Assembly: GCF_000732325.1 (NCBI RefSeq)
Contig: NZ_BBIW01000012.1
Span: forward strand, 107,315-171,314
Source of the DNA: Paenibacillus sp. TCA20
Lineage (GTDB): Bacteria; Bacillota; Bacilli; Paenibacillales; Paenibacillaceae
Length of the DNA: 64,000 nucleotides
Direction of reading: 5' to 3'
Of the stretch, positions 52,978-61,309 are shown in pieces. Below the pieces are notes generated by a model. That model had not been told where the DNA came from. It ran no database searches and saw nothing but the letters and a program-made list of their open reading frames with translations. The position numbers and the translations under genes are program-made. Numbering within the stretch: the first letter of the stretch is position 1; each line of letters begins with the position of its first letter.

Positions 52978-54411
52978 GTGTCAGATATAAAGAAAACTGC
53001 AAATCAAGGGGAGCCAGTATCCTCCAAGTGGGGTTTATGGTTTGGAAAAAGCATTCAAATCTGCTTAATGTATGTTGTGTTGACATTCTTTATCGGGGGG
53101 GTTGTAGGGGTTCCGGCAGGAAAGCTGCTGTTGCATCATCAAGTACCAGATCTTGGCGTTTTTCTGATTGCGGCAGTTTATTTCTATTTAATGGTTACTG
53201 TGTTTGTAAGTTTTGGGGCTTATGTAACTAGAGATACAGGTGCGTATTCGCGAATACTTCTGCTGTCGATTATTCCGCTGCTCGGATTTGCTCTCTATTA
53301 TTGGGGATTGGGGATGCAGCTGTCAGATGGAGATGCGAGGGAGCTGTGGAGCTCGTCCTGGATGTGGTATTCGCTGAACCTCTACTGGGCTAACCCGGTA
53401 TTGAAAGTATTATCTGCTTATGGTGGGGGGATGACTGTTGTCACGTTAGTTATGGCGCTTGTCCCGAGTATTAGTATCTTGCTTGGTATCGTGCTGCAAA
53501 GGAAAGTTAAGGTAGCCGTGAGTAATCGTACTCGCATTCTCGTATGGGGGGCGTTCCCTATACTGAGTGTCCTCGCTCTGCTGATCTTCATCGTGGTGCC
53601 AAAGGGGAGCTATACCGTTCACCAGTATCCGCAAATTGATGGTGCGACAGCTGCCATTCCTTTTGCCGAGAAGCTGAAGAGTGAATTAACGGGTGTTAAT
53701 CAGCTAAGGGCAGCGGATGACACCCGGTTTAACACGACGCATCAGGCCTATCTAAACCTTATCGAAGGCAGAGCGGATCTTATCTTTGTGGCAGGTCCTT
53801 CTGAAGATGAGGTTTCCACGGCAACCAAAAATGGGGTAGAGCTCGAACTTCATCCCGTGGGGAAGGATGCCTTTATATTTTTGGTCAACGATCATAATCC
53901 GATCAGCGGTCTGTCAACAGAGCAGATTCAGGATATATATGGCGGATTTATTACGAACTGGAGTGAGGTAGGAGGCAGAAATGAGCCGATACTAGCTCTG
54001 CAGCGTGAGGCCAATTCCGGCAGTCAGACCTTTATGGAAAAAGGAGTCATGGTCGATGCGGTACTTACGGAGGTGCCGAAGGAACAGAAGGTCAGCCTGA
54101 TGGGCGGCTTGATTGACCGAGTTGCCGCATATAACAATGAAGAGAACGCCATCGGGTATTCATTTCATTATTATGCGAGCGAGATGTATCAGAAAGAAAA
54201 CGTTAAATTTTTGGCAATCGATGACGTGATGCCGAACAGGGACTCGATACGTTCTGGCGAATATCCGTACACTGCTGAGCTCTATGCTGTAACCCGATCG
54301 GATCTGCCGGAGGATCATGCAGCACGGGAGATAGTGGAGTGGCTTCAAGGAGAGGAAGGTCAGGAGGTTGTGGAAGAGGGCGGATTTATTGCTGTGGGTG
54401 ATGATGAGTAA
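52978..54411 (+). CDS. Membrane-anchored PstS-like phosphate-binding protein
   Basis: A 477-residue protein in which five N-terminal membrane helices (about 25-215) are fused to a PstS-type binding domain (about 225-470). The PstS marks are GATAAIPFAEKL near residue 220, GRADLIFVAGPSE near 262, and REANSGSQTFM near 345 (phosphate loop of the RxxxSGS type). Normal PstS is a lipoprotein, so the helix bundle is an unusual anchor. Start GTG 52978 is seven bases from AGGGGG. The TnpB element ends 62 bases upstream and may have displaced its promoter. No pstCAB is near. Confidence 0.8.
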   Translation: MSDIKKTANQGEPVSSKWGLWFGKSIQICLMYVVLTFFIGGVVGVPAGKLLLHHQVPDLGVFLIAAVYFYLMVTVFVSFGAYVTRDTGAYSRILLLSIIPLLGFALYYWGLGMQLSDGDARELWSSSWMWYSLNLYWANPVLKVLSAYGGGMTVVTLVMALVPSISILLGIVLQRKVKVAVSNRTRILVWGAFPILSVLALLIFIVVPKGSYTVHQYPQIDGATAAIPFAEKLKSELTGVNQLRAADDTRFNTTHQAYLNLIEGRADLIFVAGPSEDEVSTATKNGVELELHPVGKDAFIFLVNDHNPISGLSTEQIQDIYGGFITNWSEVGGRNEPILALQREANSGSQTFMEKGVMVDAVLTEVPKEQKVSLMGGLIDRVAAYNNEENAIGYSFHYYASEMYQKENVKFLAIDDVMPNRDSIRSGEYPYTAELYAVTRSDLPEDHAAREIVEWLQGEEGQEVVEEGGFIAVGDDE

Positions 54412-54435
54412 AAGAATAAAAGATTAAAAGATAGT

Positions 54436-54588
54436 GCTGGCTCAAGGGTGCTGCGTTCGCGAAAGTTTCGTCCGATCGTTCTTGTCCGGGAATGGCATAG
54501 GATTAGATAGGAAGGAAGCCATTCCCTCCCAAATACGAGCGCTACGCTTCTCCCGACAACTTTTCGCTCCCTCCGCAGGGGAGCCAGC
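54436..54588 (-). repeat. 153-bp palindromic dispersed repeat, copy A
   Basis: Ends are GCTGGCTC and GAGCCAGC (perfect 8-bp inverted repeat). Inner GGGAATGGC/GCCATTCCC and GCGAAA/TTTCGC pairings make it one long imperfect hairpin. Its reverse complement aligns over its whole length with copy B at 63797-63949. No protein is encoded; apparent frames through it are chance. Confidence 0.75.
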
Positions 54589-54665
54589 AAAAGAAGCATC
54601 TCTTCCTCATCTTCGATTGGAAGAGGAGTTTGGAGAAGTCCGGCGTGTGAGGCAGCCGGACACTC

Positions 54666-54872
54666 TTGGGTGAGGGTGAAGAAAGACCGGATATTGTACT
54701 GGATGAAATCGTGCAGGATTTTGATTATAGATTCCCTGATTCGAAGGGAAAATCTATTTCGATCGATATATGTGAATGGACGTTAGATCCGAAATTCAAA
54801 GCTTTTGGTTTGTTTTCTAATAGAGAGAAATTCTACTCAGATAAGGGGTACGATATCGATTGTTCCTTTTAG
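54666..54872 (+). pseudogene. C-terminal gene remnant, copy 1
   Basis: A short open frame that makes sense only from about 54690: VLDEIVQDFDYRFPDSKGKS and on to the stop at 54870-54872. It has no good start or ribosome site. A related sequence (YLDEIVEDFDRRFPDAVKKT) lies at 57035-57211, in the same orientation, at the other end of the WYL-DinB-YdeI cassette. Both look like about 60-residue tails of one protein family that I cannot name. Confidence 0.55.
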
Positions 54873-54914
54873 AAAGATGTGGCGGCCAATAATAAGGGTA
54901 AGGCGGGCTATTTT

Positions 54915-55832
54915 ATGAAACTGGAGCGGTTAATCTCGATCATATACAAGCTGTTGAATCACGAAGTCCTGTCAGCCTCCAAGCTGGCTGAAGAGTATGA
55001 GGTATCCCAACGAACCATTTATCGGGATATTGATGTGATCTGTGCGGCAGGCTTTCCGGTCGTATCCTATCAAGGGACGAATGGCGGATACGGTATGATG
55101 GACGGTTACAAAATGGATAAAAGCCTGCTCGGCTCGTTTGACGTGCATTCCTTGATTACGGTGCTGAGAAGTCTCTCCACTATTTTTGAGGACGAGCGAG
55201 TACAAGGAACCATTGAAAGACTACAGACGGTTGCGCCCGCGCAACAAAGCACGATTCTGTCGGTGAATTTGGATACCCGCCGTACAGATCATGATGCACT
55301 TCGTCATTTGCGAACAGCGATTGCCGGGCGGAATGTTGTTCGCTTTGATTATATTAATGCAAATAATGAACGTACGACCCGTGAGCTTGAACCGCTGCAG
55401 CTTCATTTTAAATATCGGAATTGGTACATTTATGGATACTGCCGAGCTCGTCAGGATTATCGGGAGTTTCGTTTGTCGCGGCTGATGAATTTGAACAAGA
55501 CGGAATTAACCTTTGAGCCGCATCAAGGGGTGCTGAAGGAGATCGACGTATCAAACAAGCGGTGGGAGAAACAATTGGAGGAAGTTGTAGTTCGAGTGGG
55601 GCCGGAGGCTTTGGCAGAAGCGATGGATCAGTTCCATCAGGTAGACAAAGAGCCTCATGCGGATGGAAGCATGACGATGCGGATCCCTGTCTATCAGCCA
55701 TTAACAGCTCGCTGGCTGTGGACAATCCTGCTCAGTTTTGGCGGCGGCGCTGAGGTCCTTGAGCCTCCTTCTCTGCGTGGTATCCTCAAAGAACAGCTCC
55801 AAAAAGCACTCCAATTATATGAAGATGTGTGA
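54915..55832 (+). CDS. WYL-domain transcriptional regulator, YafY family
   Basis: A 305-residue regulator: N-terminal helix-turn-helix (residues 1-60; LSASKLAEEYEVSQRTIYRD) and a WYL domain (about 130-200; the WYL triad reads NWYIYGYCR), plus a C-terminal WCX-like extension. WYL domains bind nucleic acid or nucleotide ligands. I use ATG 54915 (MKLERLISII), the usual start for the family, although the GTG at 54879 is also open. It precedes DinB and YdeI-like genes with which it often occurs in Paenibacillus and Bacillus, here in the same direction. Confidence 0.88.
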   Translation: MKLERLISIIYKLLNHEVLSASKLAEEYEVSQRTIYRDIDVICAAGFPVVSYQGTNGGYGMMDGYKMDKSLLGSFDVHSLITVLRSLSTIFEDERVQGTIERLQTVAPAQQSTILSVNLDTRRTDHDALRHLRTAIAGRNVVRFDYINANNERTTRELEPLQLHFKYRNWYIYGYCRARQDYREFRLSRLMNLNKTELTFEPHQGVLKEIDVSNKRWEKQLEEVVVRVGPEALAEAMDQFHQVDKEPHADGSMTMRIPVYQPLTARWLWTILLSFGGGAEVLEPPSLRGILKEQLQKALQLYEDV

Positions 55833-55916
55833 CAGACAGCTGTCATACATCTTTTTTTATTATATCTACAGGAACGATTCAAATAATTTATAAAAACCCA
55901 AAAGGAGTCGATACGA

Positions 55917-56429
55917 ATGACGAATTATCCTGTAGAAATGTTTAATTATCATACCTGGGCTACCCAAACCATACTACGTAGAATGAAGGAACTTCCTTCC
56001 TCTGTGCTCTCAGAAAATGTGAACAGCTCGTTTCCCACCATTGCCCATGCACTCAGTCATATCTATGCCGTGGATAAAATGTGGTATTTGGTGTTAACAG
56101 GCATGGAAATGCCAGATGCGTTTCAAGCATGTATGTCGATCAATGAGCGTGTTCTTCATTCAGTGGATGAATATGCGAGCTCTTATGATGAGTTAGCGGA
56201 GCGCTATTCAGAATGGCTCTCAGCCCAAACCGATTTAGAACAGACGATCCTGCTAAATAATCCATTCGCCGGAGTCCGTCAAACCCGCTTATCGGAAATA
56301 TTGATGCATGTCGTTAATCACGGAACCTATCACAGGGGCAATGTATCGACCATGCTGCGTCAGCTCGGTCATGCATCTACGATGAACGATTATTCGTTTT
56401 ATTGGTACCAGGAAGCTGCGAAGGTATGA
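55917..56429 (+). CDS. DinB-family metal-binding protein
   Basis: A 170-residue four-helix bundle of the DinB/YfiT type. The three metal-binding histidines are His46 or 49 (HALSHIY), His136 and His140 region (HVVNHGTYHRG). Family members are often thiol-S-transferases or unknown damage-linked proteins. Start ATG 55917 follows AAAAGGAG. It is the second gene of a three-gene cassette after the WYL regulator. Confidence 0.88.
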   Translation: MTNYPVEMFNYHTWATQTILRRMKELPSSVLSENVNSSFPTIAHALSHIYAVDKMWYLVLTGMEMPDAFQACMSINERVLHSVDEYASSYDELAERYSEWLSAQTDLEQTILLNNPFAGVRQTRLSEILMHVVNHGTYHRGNVSTMLRQLGHASTMNDYSFYWYQEAAKV

Positions 56430-56443
56430 ATCGATAAAGGAAG

Positions 56444-57025
56444 ATGATTTATTTGATGAAGATGGATAATCTGCTGTCTGTTACATCAAGAGAAGGTTTG
56501 AGGGTGTGGCTGCAGGAGAATGGAAACAGTGAAAAATCTTGCTGGGTTGTCGTGAGCCTGACACTACAGCCAGATACCATTCTGTATTTGGACGCGGTGG
56601 AAGAATGTTTGTGTTTTGGATGGATTGATGGGCTTAAGAAGAAAATATCGCAGACGGAAATGGCGCAGAGGTTGTCGCCCAGAAGTAAAAAGAGCTCTTG
56701 GACGGAGCTTAATAAAGAACGTGTCCGCCGTCTCGAGAAGCTGGGCTTGATGATGAATGAAGGGAGAAAGGTGCTTCCTGATATGAATCCTGATTCTTTT
56801 GTAATCGACCAGATTATAGACAGCAGGCTCAAAGAGGATAAGAGAGTGTATAATAATTTCTTGGCTTTTCCAGCCCTGTATCAAAGAATACGAATCGACA
56901 CGATACAAAGTGTCCGGAACGAGCCTGATCTGTATAACAGCAGGTTAGTCAAATTATTAGCTCACACGAAAAAAAACAAGATGTACGGACAATGGCATGA
57001 TAATGGGCGACTCCTAGATTATTAG
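56444..57025 (+). CDS. YdeI-type protein (OmdA-like family)
   Basis: A 193-residue protein of the YdeI/OmdA family of poorly known function, linked in some bacteria to peptide or bacteriocin tolerance. LYLDAVEECLCFGWIDGLKK near residue 46 and RLSPRSKKSSWTELNKERVR near 72 are family marks. It lies 14 bases after the DinB gene. ATG 56444 is close to AAAGGAAG; TTG 56453 or ATG 56456 have better spacing. The gene's stop is ten bases before a gene remnant. Confidence 0.82.
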   Translation: MIYLMKMDNLLSVTSREGLRVWLQENGNSEKSCWVVVSLTLQPDTILYLDAVEECLCFGWIDGLKKKISQTEMAQRLSPRSKKSSWTELNKERVRRLEKLGLMMNEGRKVLPDMNPDSFVIDQIIDSRLKEDKRVYNNFLAFPALYQRIRIDTIQSVRNEPDLYNSRLVKLLAHTKKNKMYGQWHDNGRLLDY

Positions 57026-57034
57026 ATATGATAC

Positions 57035-57211
57035 TATTTAGATGAAATTGTAGAAGACTTTGATCGGCGGTTTCCGGATGCTGTTAAAAAGACGATCTAT
57101 GTGGATACGTGTGAGCTTGAACTTCAAAGTGATTATAAGCCAATGTCTATATTTAATGAAAGGGATAGTTACTACCTTAAAAGGAATTACACAATACTTA
57201 CCTTCTTTTAA
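57035..57211 (+). pseudogene. C-terminal gene remnant, copy 2
   Basis: The frame reads YLDEIVEDFDRRFPDAVKKT and goes on to a stop at 57209-57211; an in-frame TGA lies just upstream at 57029-57031, and there is no start codon in a useful place. Pairwise it is close to copy 1 at 54690-54872 (shared LDEIV, DFD, RFPD, and the later CE and F-R-Y positions) but the DNA is well diverged. Confidence 0.5.
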
Positions 57212-57215
57212 ATTA

Positions 57216-57257
57216 CAAAAAGCCTGGATCGACCATCAATTGTCGATACCAGGCTTT
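57216..57257 (-). terminator. Terminator after the AEC transporter
   Basis: AAAGCCTGG and CCAGGCTTT pair, with TCGAC/GTCGA inside; on the minus strand TTTTTG follows. Confidence 0.88.
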
Positions 57258-57265
57258 GCTTCTGT

Positions 57266-58188
57266 TTATGCAAATGATTTAGCCAATGCGATAAGTCCGA
57301 TCAGGGTGATGATGTTAAACAGTGTAGAGATAAGCACGGTCTGTGCTGCAAAATCCGGTTCGTTCTGATACTCTTCTGCAAGGATGGAGGAGTTAACGCC
57401 TGTTGGCATCCCAGAAGCGATAATTAATGCCTGAGCTGTAATGCCTTCAAGACCAAGTGCAAATACCAATGTGATACCAATGGCAGGACCCACAAGCAGA
57501 CGAATGATCATACTGATGTATACGCTGAGCCGTCCAAACCGGAGCGGATATTTCATAATCTGGGCTCCAAGCGTGAGGAGCGCAACGGCTACCATGGAAT
57601 CTCTCGCATAATCGAACGCATGGAGAGAAAGGTCGGCAGCGGTGCATCAAGTACGTTCCACAGGATACCGAGCAGAAGCGCGTAAGGAACAGGCATTTTT
57701 AAAAAACCAATGATGACACTTCGATAATTCCCTTTCAGCTTGGCCCCTTGAATAGACAGGACCCCGTACGTAAAGGTCAGCAGGCTTTGCATCGACATAA
57801 TGAAGGCCTGAACCGATGCAGCCATCGGATCTCCCTTAAACACGAGCGCACTGATGGGCATTCCATAGTTTCCGGCATTATCCAGCATAATACTATTGTT
57901 GAAGGCAGCCTTCATACCTTTGCTGAATTTAAAGGATTTGGAGACGATGGACCCGATAATATATAAAATGAATGCATACAAAAAATAAAATAAAACGATG
58001 GTCCCGAGCAGCTTCCCAGACATTTCGGATAGGTACATGCTCATAAACACGGCAGCAGGTGTAATAAAATAGAAATTAATCTTCGAAAGTGTGTAGAGAT
58101 CGAGATTGAACGCACGCTGCATCAGTGACCCGACCGCAATAAGCACAAATACAGGCAGAACCACTTCCAGCAAGATGTCAGCAATCAT
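57266..58188 (-). pseudogene. AEC-family (auxin efflux carrier type) transporter, frameshifted
   Basis: Two overlapping frames together make one complete 10-helix carrier: 58188-57589 (helices 1-6, ending at MREIPW) and 57595-57266 (start VAVALLTLGAQIM). At 57596-57602 the minus strand reads CGAGAGATTCC; removing one GA gives MRDSMVAVALL, the expected join. So a 2-base expansion in a GA repeat splits the gene. Relatives such as MleP/YwkB carry organic acids or amino acids. The break may be a real mutation or a base-calling error. Confidence 0.8.
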
Positions 58189-58316
58189 GAAGTTTTCAGC
58201 TTCTTTCTATCAAGTTATGTAACATTTCTGAATGTTTTCAAACACTCGTTACATTATAGCACTTTAGCGAAGCTGTGGAGATGGTAAGTTTCATTCTTTT
58301 TTTAATAAGCCTGTGT

Positions 58317-59144
58317 TTATAAATTATGGGTTTCTTCGATTAGGCTTTGAAGCTTCGCCGCCGCGAGCCCCAGCTGATGTGGATCAGGGGAGAGCAGCTC
58401 TATAATCTCATCAATACGCTGCTTATAGTGAGCAGGCTTCAAGTCAAAACCTTCGATCAACTGAACGGCCCGTTTTTCGTTGATGCAGTGCTGTTCATTT
58501 TTGGCGAACAAGATCTGGTTCAAGCAGGACAGGCTTCTGAATACATGACCCATCACATAATAGCTGTCGTCTTTGGTGACACTTTTCTGGGAAAGCATCA
58601 AGGAGAAGGAGGACTCAAACGAGAAGAAATCGATCATATTCTGTTTATACGCCCCTGGATAAGGGGTTATTTTTTGTTTTAGTGAGGCAAGACGTTGGTC
58701 AGAATCAATCAAAATTTGAGCAATGGCGAGTTCGCCCATATACATCCCATTGATGTAAGCATGAGGGTGACCAGGCTGATAGCTGGCTTCTATTTTTCCG
58801 CCGAGACATTCCTGAATCACGTGCTCCACACGTACAAGATCCCGCAGGATCAGATCGACAGGACATCCATCGATAACAAACCATCCCCCAGCGTTAACCC
58901 ATGGTCCCCAGCCTCCAATCGGGGAAATAGGCTCGCGGACTGGCTCATCATTTAGATCCATCACAGCCTTATTGATCTCATCAATGCTAAATCCTGCCTG
59001 CAAATCATAATAAATGCCGATATCGATATCCGAGTCCGTTTGGTGGGTTCCTCTCGCGCGGGAGCCGCCAAGAACGATACCGACAATGCCTGGAACATGG
59101 GATAGAAGGGTTGTCACCTTATTCAATAACGGAGTGATATCCAT
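58317..59144 (-). CDS. Nucleotidyltransferase-domain protein
   Basis: A 275-residue protein of the DNA polymerase beta-like NTase fold: LGGSRARGTHQTDSDIDIGI near residue 25 has the GS motif and two catalytic aspartates. The C-terminal half is helical. ATG 59144 follows GGAGG; a 59165 start is not supported. Relatives include aminoglycoside adenylyltransferases and uncharacterised enzymes, and the substrate here is open. It is monocistronic. Confidence 0.82.
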   Translation of the reverse strand: MDITPLLNKVTTLLSHVPGIVGIVLGGSRARGTHQTDSDIDIGIYYDLQAGFSIDEINKAVMDLNDEPVREPISPIGGWGPWVNAGGWFVIDGCPVDLILRDLVRVEHVIQECLGGKIEASYQPGHPHAYINGMYMGELAIAQILIDSDQRLASLKQKITPYPGAYKQNMIDFFSFESSFSLMLSQKSVTKDDSYYVMGHVFRSLSCLNQILFAKNEQHCINEKRAVQLIEGFDLKPAHYKQRIDEIIELLSPDPHQLGLAAAKLQSLIEETHNL

Positions 59145-59336
59145 TTTGTTCAGCCTCCATTTCATTTCTGTTCTATAGCAAACATTTCAGCACAAGGATG
59201 GGAAGAGCTTCTTGGAAGATTGGATTCTTTTATCAACGTTCGGGTATTGTTATTATAGAATCTACTTTATCAAATAATCGGAGCAACGATCTACCAGAGA
59301 TCAATGTATATTTTTTAGCTAAGGAGCTTGTTACAT

Positions 59337-59852
59337 ATGGAGGCAATTCTAGATCATTTGGAGCCAGGGCTCCAAGTCGTATTTATCGGGTTTAATCCAA
59401 GCATACGTTCAGGGGAAACGGGTCATCATTATGCCAATCCAAGGAACAATTTTTACCGGATACTATATCAGGCAGGTCTGACTCCTCGTCTGTATCAAGC
59501 AGAGGAAGATCAGGATTTACTGAAGCTGGGCTACGGGTTCACCAATATCGTCGCAAGACCGACGAAAGGTATTGAAGATATTACGAAAGAGGAGTATGCG
59601 GAAGGCAGGATCCTGCTGAAGAATAAGCTGGAACAGTATAGACCAGAAGTCGCCTGCTTCGTTGGCAAGGGTGTATATGCCCAGTATTCCAAAAGATCAA
59701 AAGCCGATTGGGGTTTCCAATCTGAACCTTATCTAAAAGGAATGCATGAATTTGTGGCACCGTCCTCCAGCGGGCTGGTTCGAATGCCAATGGCGGAAAT
59801 TATCGATATCTACAAGCAGTTAAGTGACTATGTGCATAGTGAACGAAGCTAA
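59337..59852 (+). CDS. mug: G/T(U) mismatch-specific DNA glycosylase (UDG family 2)
   Basis: A 171-residue enzyme that removes uracil or thymine mispaired with guanine. GFNPSIRSGETGHHYANPRN near residue 16 is the Mug active-site loop (the N of NP activates water), with VRMP near the end for the second loop. ATG 59337 is ten bases from AAGGAG. A terminator follows immediately. Single gene. Confidence 0.9.
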   Translation: MEAILDHLEPGLQVVFIGFNPSIRSGETGHHYANPRNNFYRILYQAGLTPRLYQAEEDQDLLKLGYGFTNIVARPTKGIEDITKEEYAEGRILLKNKLEQYRPEVACFVGKGVYAQYSKRSKADWGFQSEPYLKGMHEFVAPSSSGLVRMPMAEIIDIYKQLSDYVHSERS

Positions 59853-59856
59853 ATTG

Positions 59857-59896
59857 AAGCATCTTGCAGAAGGAGGTATTTTGCAGGATGCTTTTT
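59857..59896 (+). terminator. Terminator after mug
   Basis: AAGCATCTTGCA pairs with TGCAGGATGCTT, then TTTTGG. Confidence 0.75.
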
Positions 59897-60129
59897 GGTT
59901 TGTAAATATGGCAGTGCCCCGAATAGAAGTCAGACAATAGGAGGGATATGCAGACGGATGTCGAAATACGGTCTTGATGGGCATAGAGATGCAAAATCAT
60001 TTGGAAAGGCAATGAATGTGGTTTTACGTCATAAGCCCGTGCTATCATTAGAATGATAGATCGTTTAGTTGATGCTTGCACCGAAATATTAAAAGTACTT
60101 GCGGTCATAATCTAGCGGAGGTGGATAAC
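59897..60129. other. Intergenic region with one tiny open frame
   Basis: A 32-codon frame (59958-60056, MSKYGLDGHRDAKS...) follows AGGAGGG at 12 bases; it contains a VLRHKP phrase but no recognisable domain. I see no other feature besides the ribosome site of the next gene. Confidence 0.3.
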
Positions 60130-61149
60130 ATGAAAGCGCTTTTTATTGGAGGCACAGGTACCATCAGTTCTGCGATCACTCGTCAGCTTCTCGAACAAGG
60201 CTGTGAGCTGTATCTGCTCAATCGAGGGAATCGGAACGAAAGCTTTGCAGCAGGAGCAACGGTTCTGCAAGGGGATATTAATGATGAAGAACAGGTCGCT
60301 GGACTGATTCAGGATCTGCAGTTTGATGTCGTGGCGGATTTTATTGCATTTCATCCAGCTCATGTGGAGCGGGACTACCGCTTGTTTAAGGATAAAACCA
60401 AGCAGTATATGTTTATCAGCTCAGCTTCAGCATATCAGACACCGTTGTCGGACTACCGTATTACAGAGGGAACTCCACTATCCAATCCGTACTGGGAGTA
60501 TTCCAGGAACAAGATCGCATGTGAAGAGTATCTAACACAGCAGTATCGGGAGCACGGATTCCCAATCACGATCGTTCGGCCAAGCCACACGTATGATGAA
60601 AGATCAATTCCGCTCGGCGTTCATGGCAGCGGCGGTTCATGGCAGGTTGCAAAGCGCATGCTTGAGCATAAGCCGGTCATTATTCATGGAGACGGTACAT
60701 CATTATGGACGATGACCCATAATCGTGATTTTGCGAAAGGCTTTATCGGTCTAATGGGGAATATCCATGCCATTGGAGAAGCTGTCCATATTACCTCGGA
60801 TGAGACGGTCACCTGGAATCAAATCTATGAAATTATAGCCGACAGCCTCGGTGTGAAGCTGAATGCCGTTCATGTGGCGTCGGAGTTTCTGGATGCGTGC
60901 AGCACTCAGGACTATAGAGGAGGTCTGCTTGGCGATAAAGCCAACTCCGTCGTGTTTGATAATTCCAAGCTGAAGCGACTGGTCCCTGATTATGTGGCTA
61001 CGACTCGGCTGGATCAAGGGATCAAGGAGACTGTCCAACATATACTTGCACATCCAGAACTGCAAAAAGAGGATAAGGAATTTGATATTTGGTGCGATAA
61101 AGTAATTCAGGCCCTTGATGCGGCTGCAAATATACTCGTGGAAAAATAG
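60130..61149 (+). CDS. NAD-dependent epimerase/dehydratase (extended SDR)
   Basis: A 339-residue Rossmann enzyme: GGTGTIS at residues 7-13 binds the dinucleotide, VADFIAFHP near 72 lies under the ring, and YWEYSRNKIACEEYL near 122 supplies the YxxxK-type pair. In this group sugar-nucleotide or flavin-like substrates are typical. ATG 60130 follows GCGGAGGTGG. Single gene with a terminator. Confidence 0.87.
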   Translation: MKALFIGGTGTISSAITRQLLEQGCELYLLNRGNRNESFAAGATVLQGDINDEEQVAGLIQDLQFDVVADFIAFHPAHVERDYRLFKDKTKQYMFISSASAYQTPLSDYRITEGTPLSNPYWEYSRNKIACEEYLTQQYREHGFPITIVRPSHTYDERSIPLGVHGSGGSWQVAKRMLEHKPVIIHGDGTSLWTMTHNRDFAKGFIGLMGNIHAIGEAVHITSDETVTWNQIYEIIADSLGVKLNAVHVASEFLDACSTQDYRGGLLGDKANSVVFDNSKLKRLVPDYVATTRLDQGIKETVQHILAHPELQKEDKEFDIWCDKVIQALDAAANILVEK

Positions 61150-61183
61150 GCGGCGCAGCCAGCCAACTACGAACCAGCTTCAC

Positions 61184-61227
61184 AATAAAAGGTCCGAAAT
61201 CTGCCACAGCAGTCTCGGATCTTTTAT
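61184..61227. terminator. Terminator after the epimerase gene
   Basis: AATAAAAGGTCCGA (61184-61197) pairs with TCGGATCTTTTATT (61214-61227), with CTGC/GCAG inside. The core GGTCCGA..CTGC..GCAG..TCGGA recurs at 63707 and at the end of the window. A short stretch before it (CAGCCAGCCAAC) resembles the end of the 153-bp repeat. Confidence 0.85.
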
Positions 61228-61309
61228 TGATTTTCGCTGATCTTCCGCATAATGAAAATATCATTCCCTCTAGAAAATCCCTCTTCAAGGGCAATCATTT
61301 ATATATTCC

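Noticed and set aside
54434..54673. Frames of about 79 codons across the region after the PstS-like gene
   Set aside because: They run through the palindromic repeat, whose two copies differ in ways that do not keep any reading frame.
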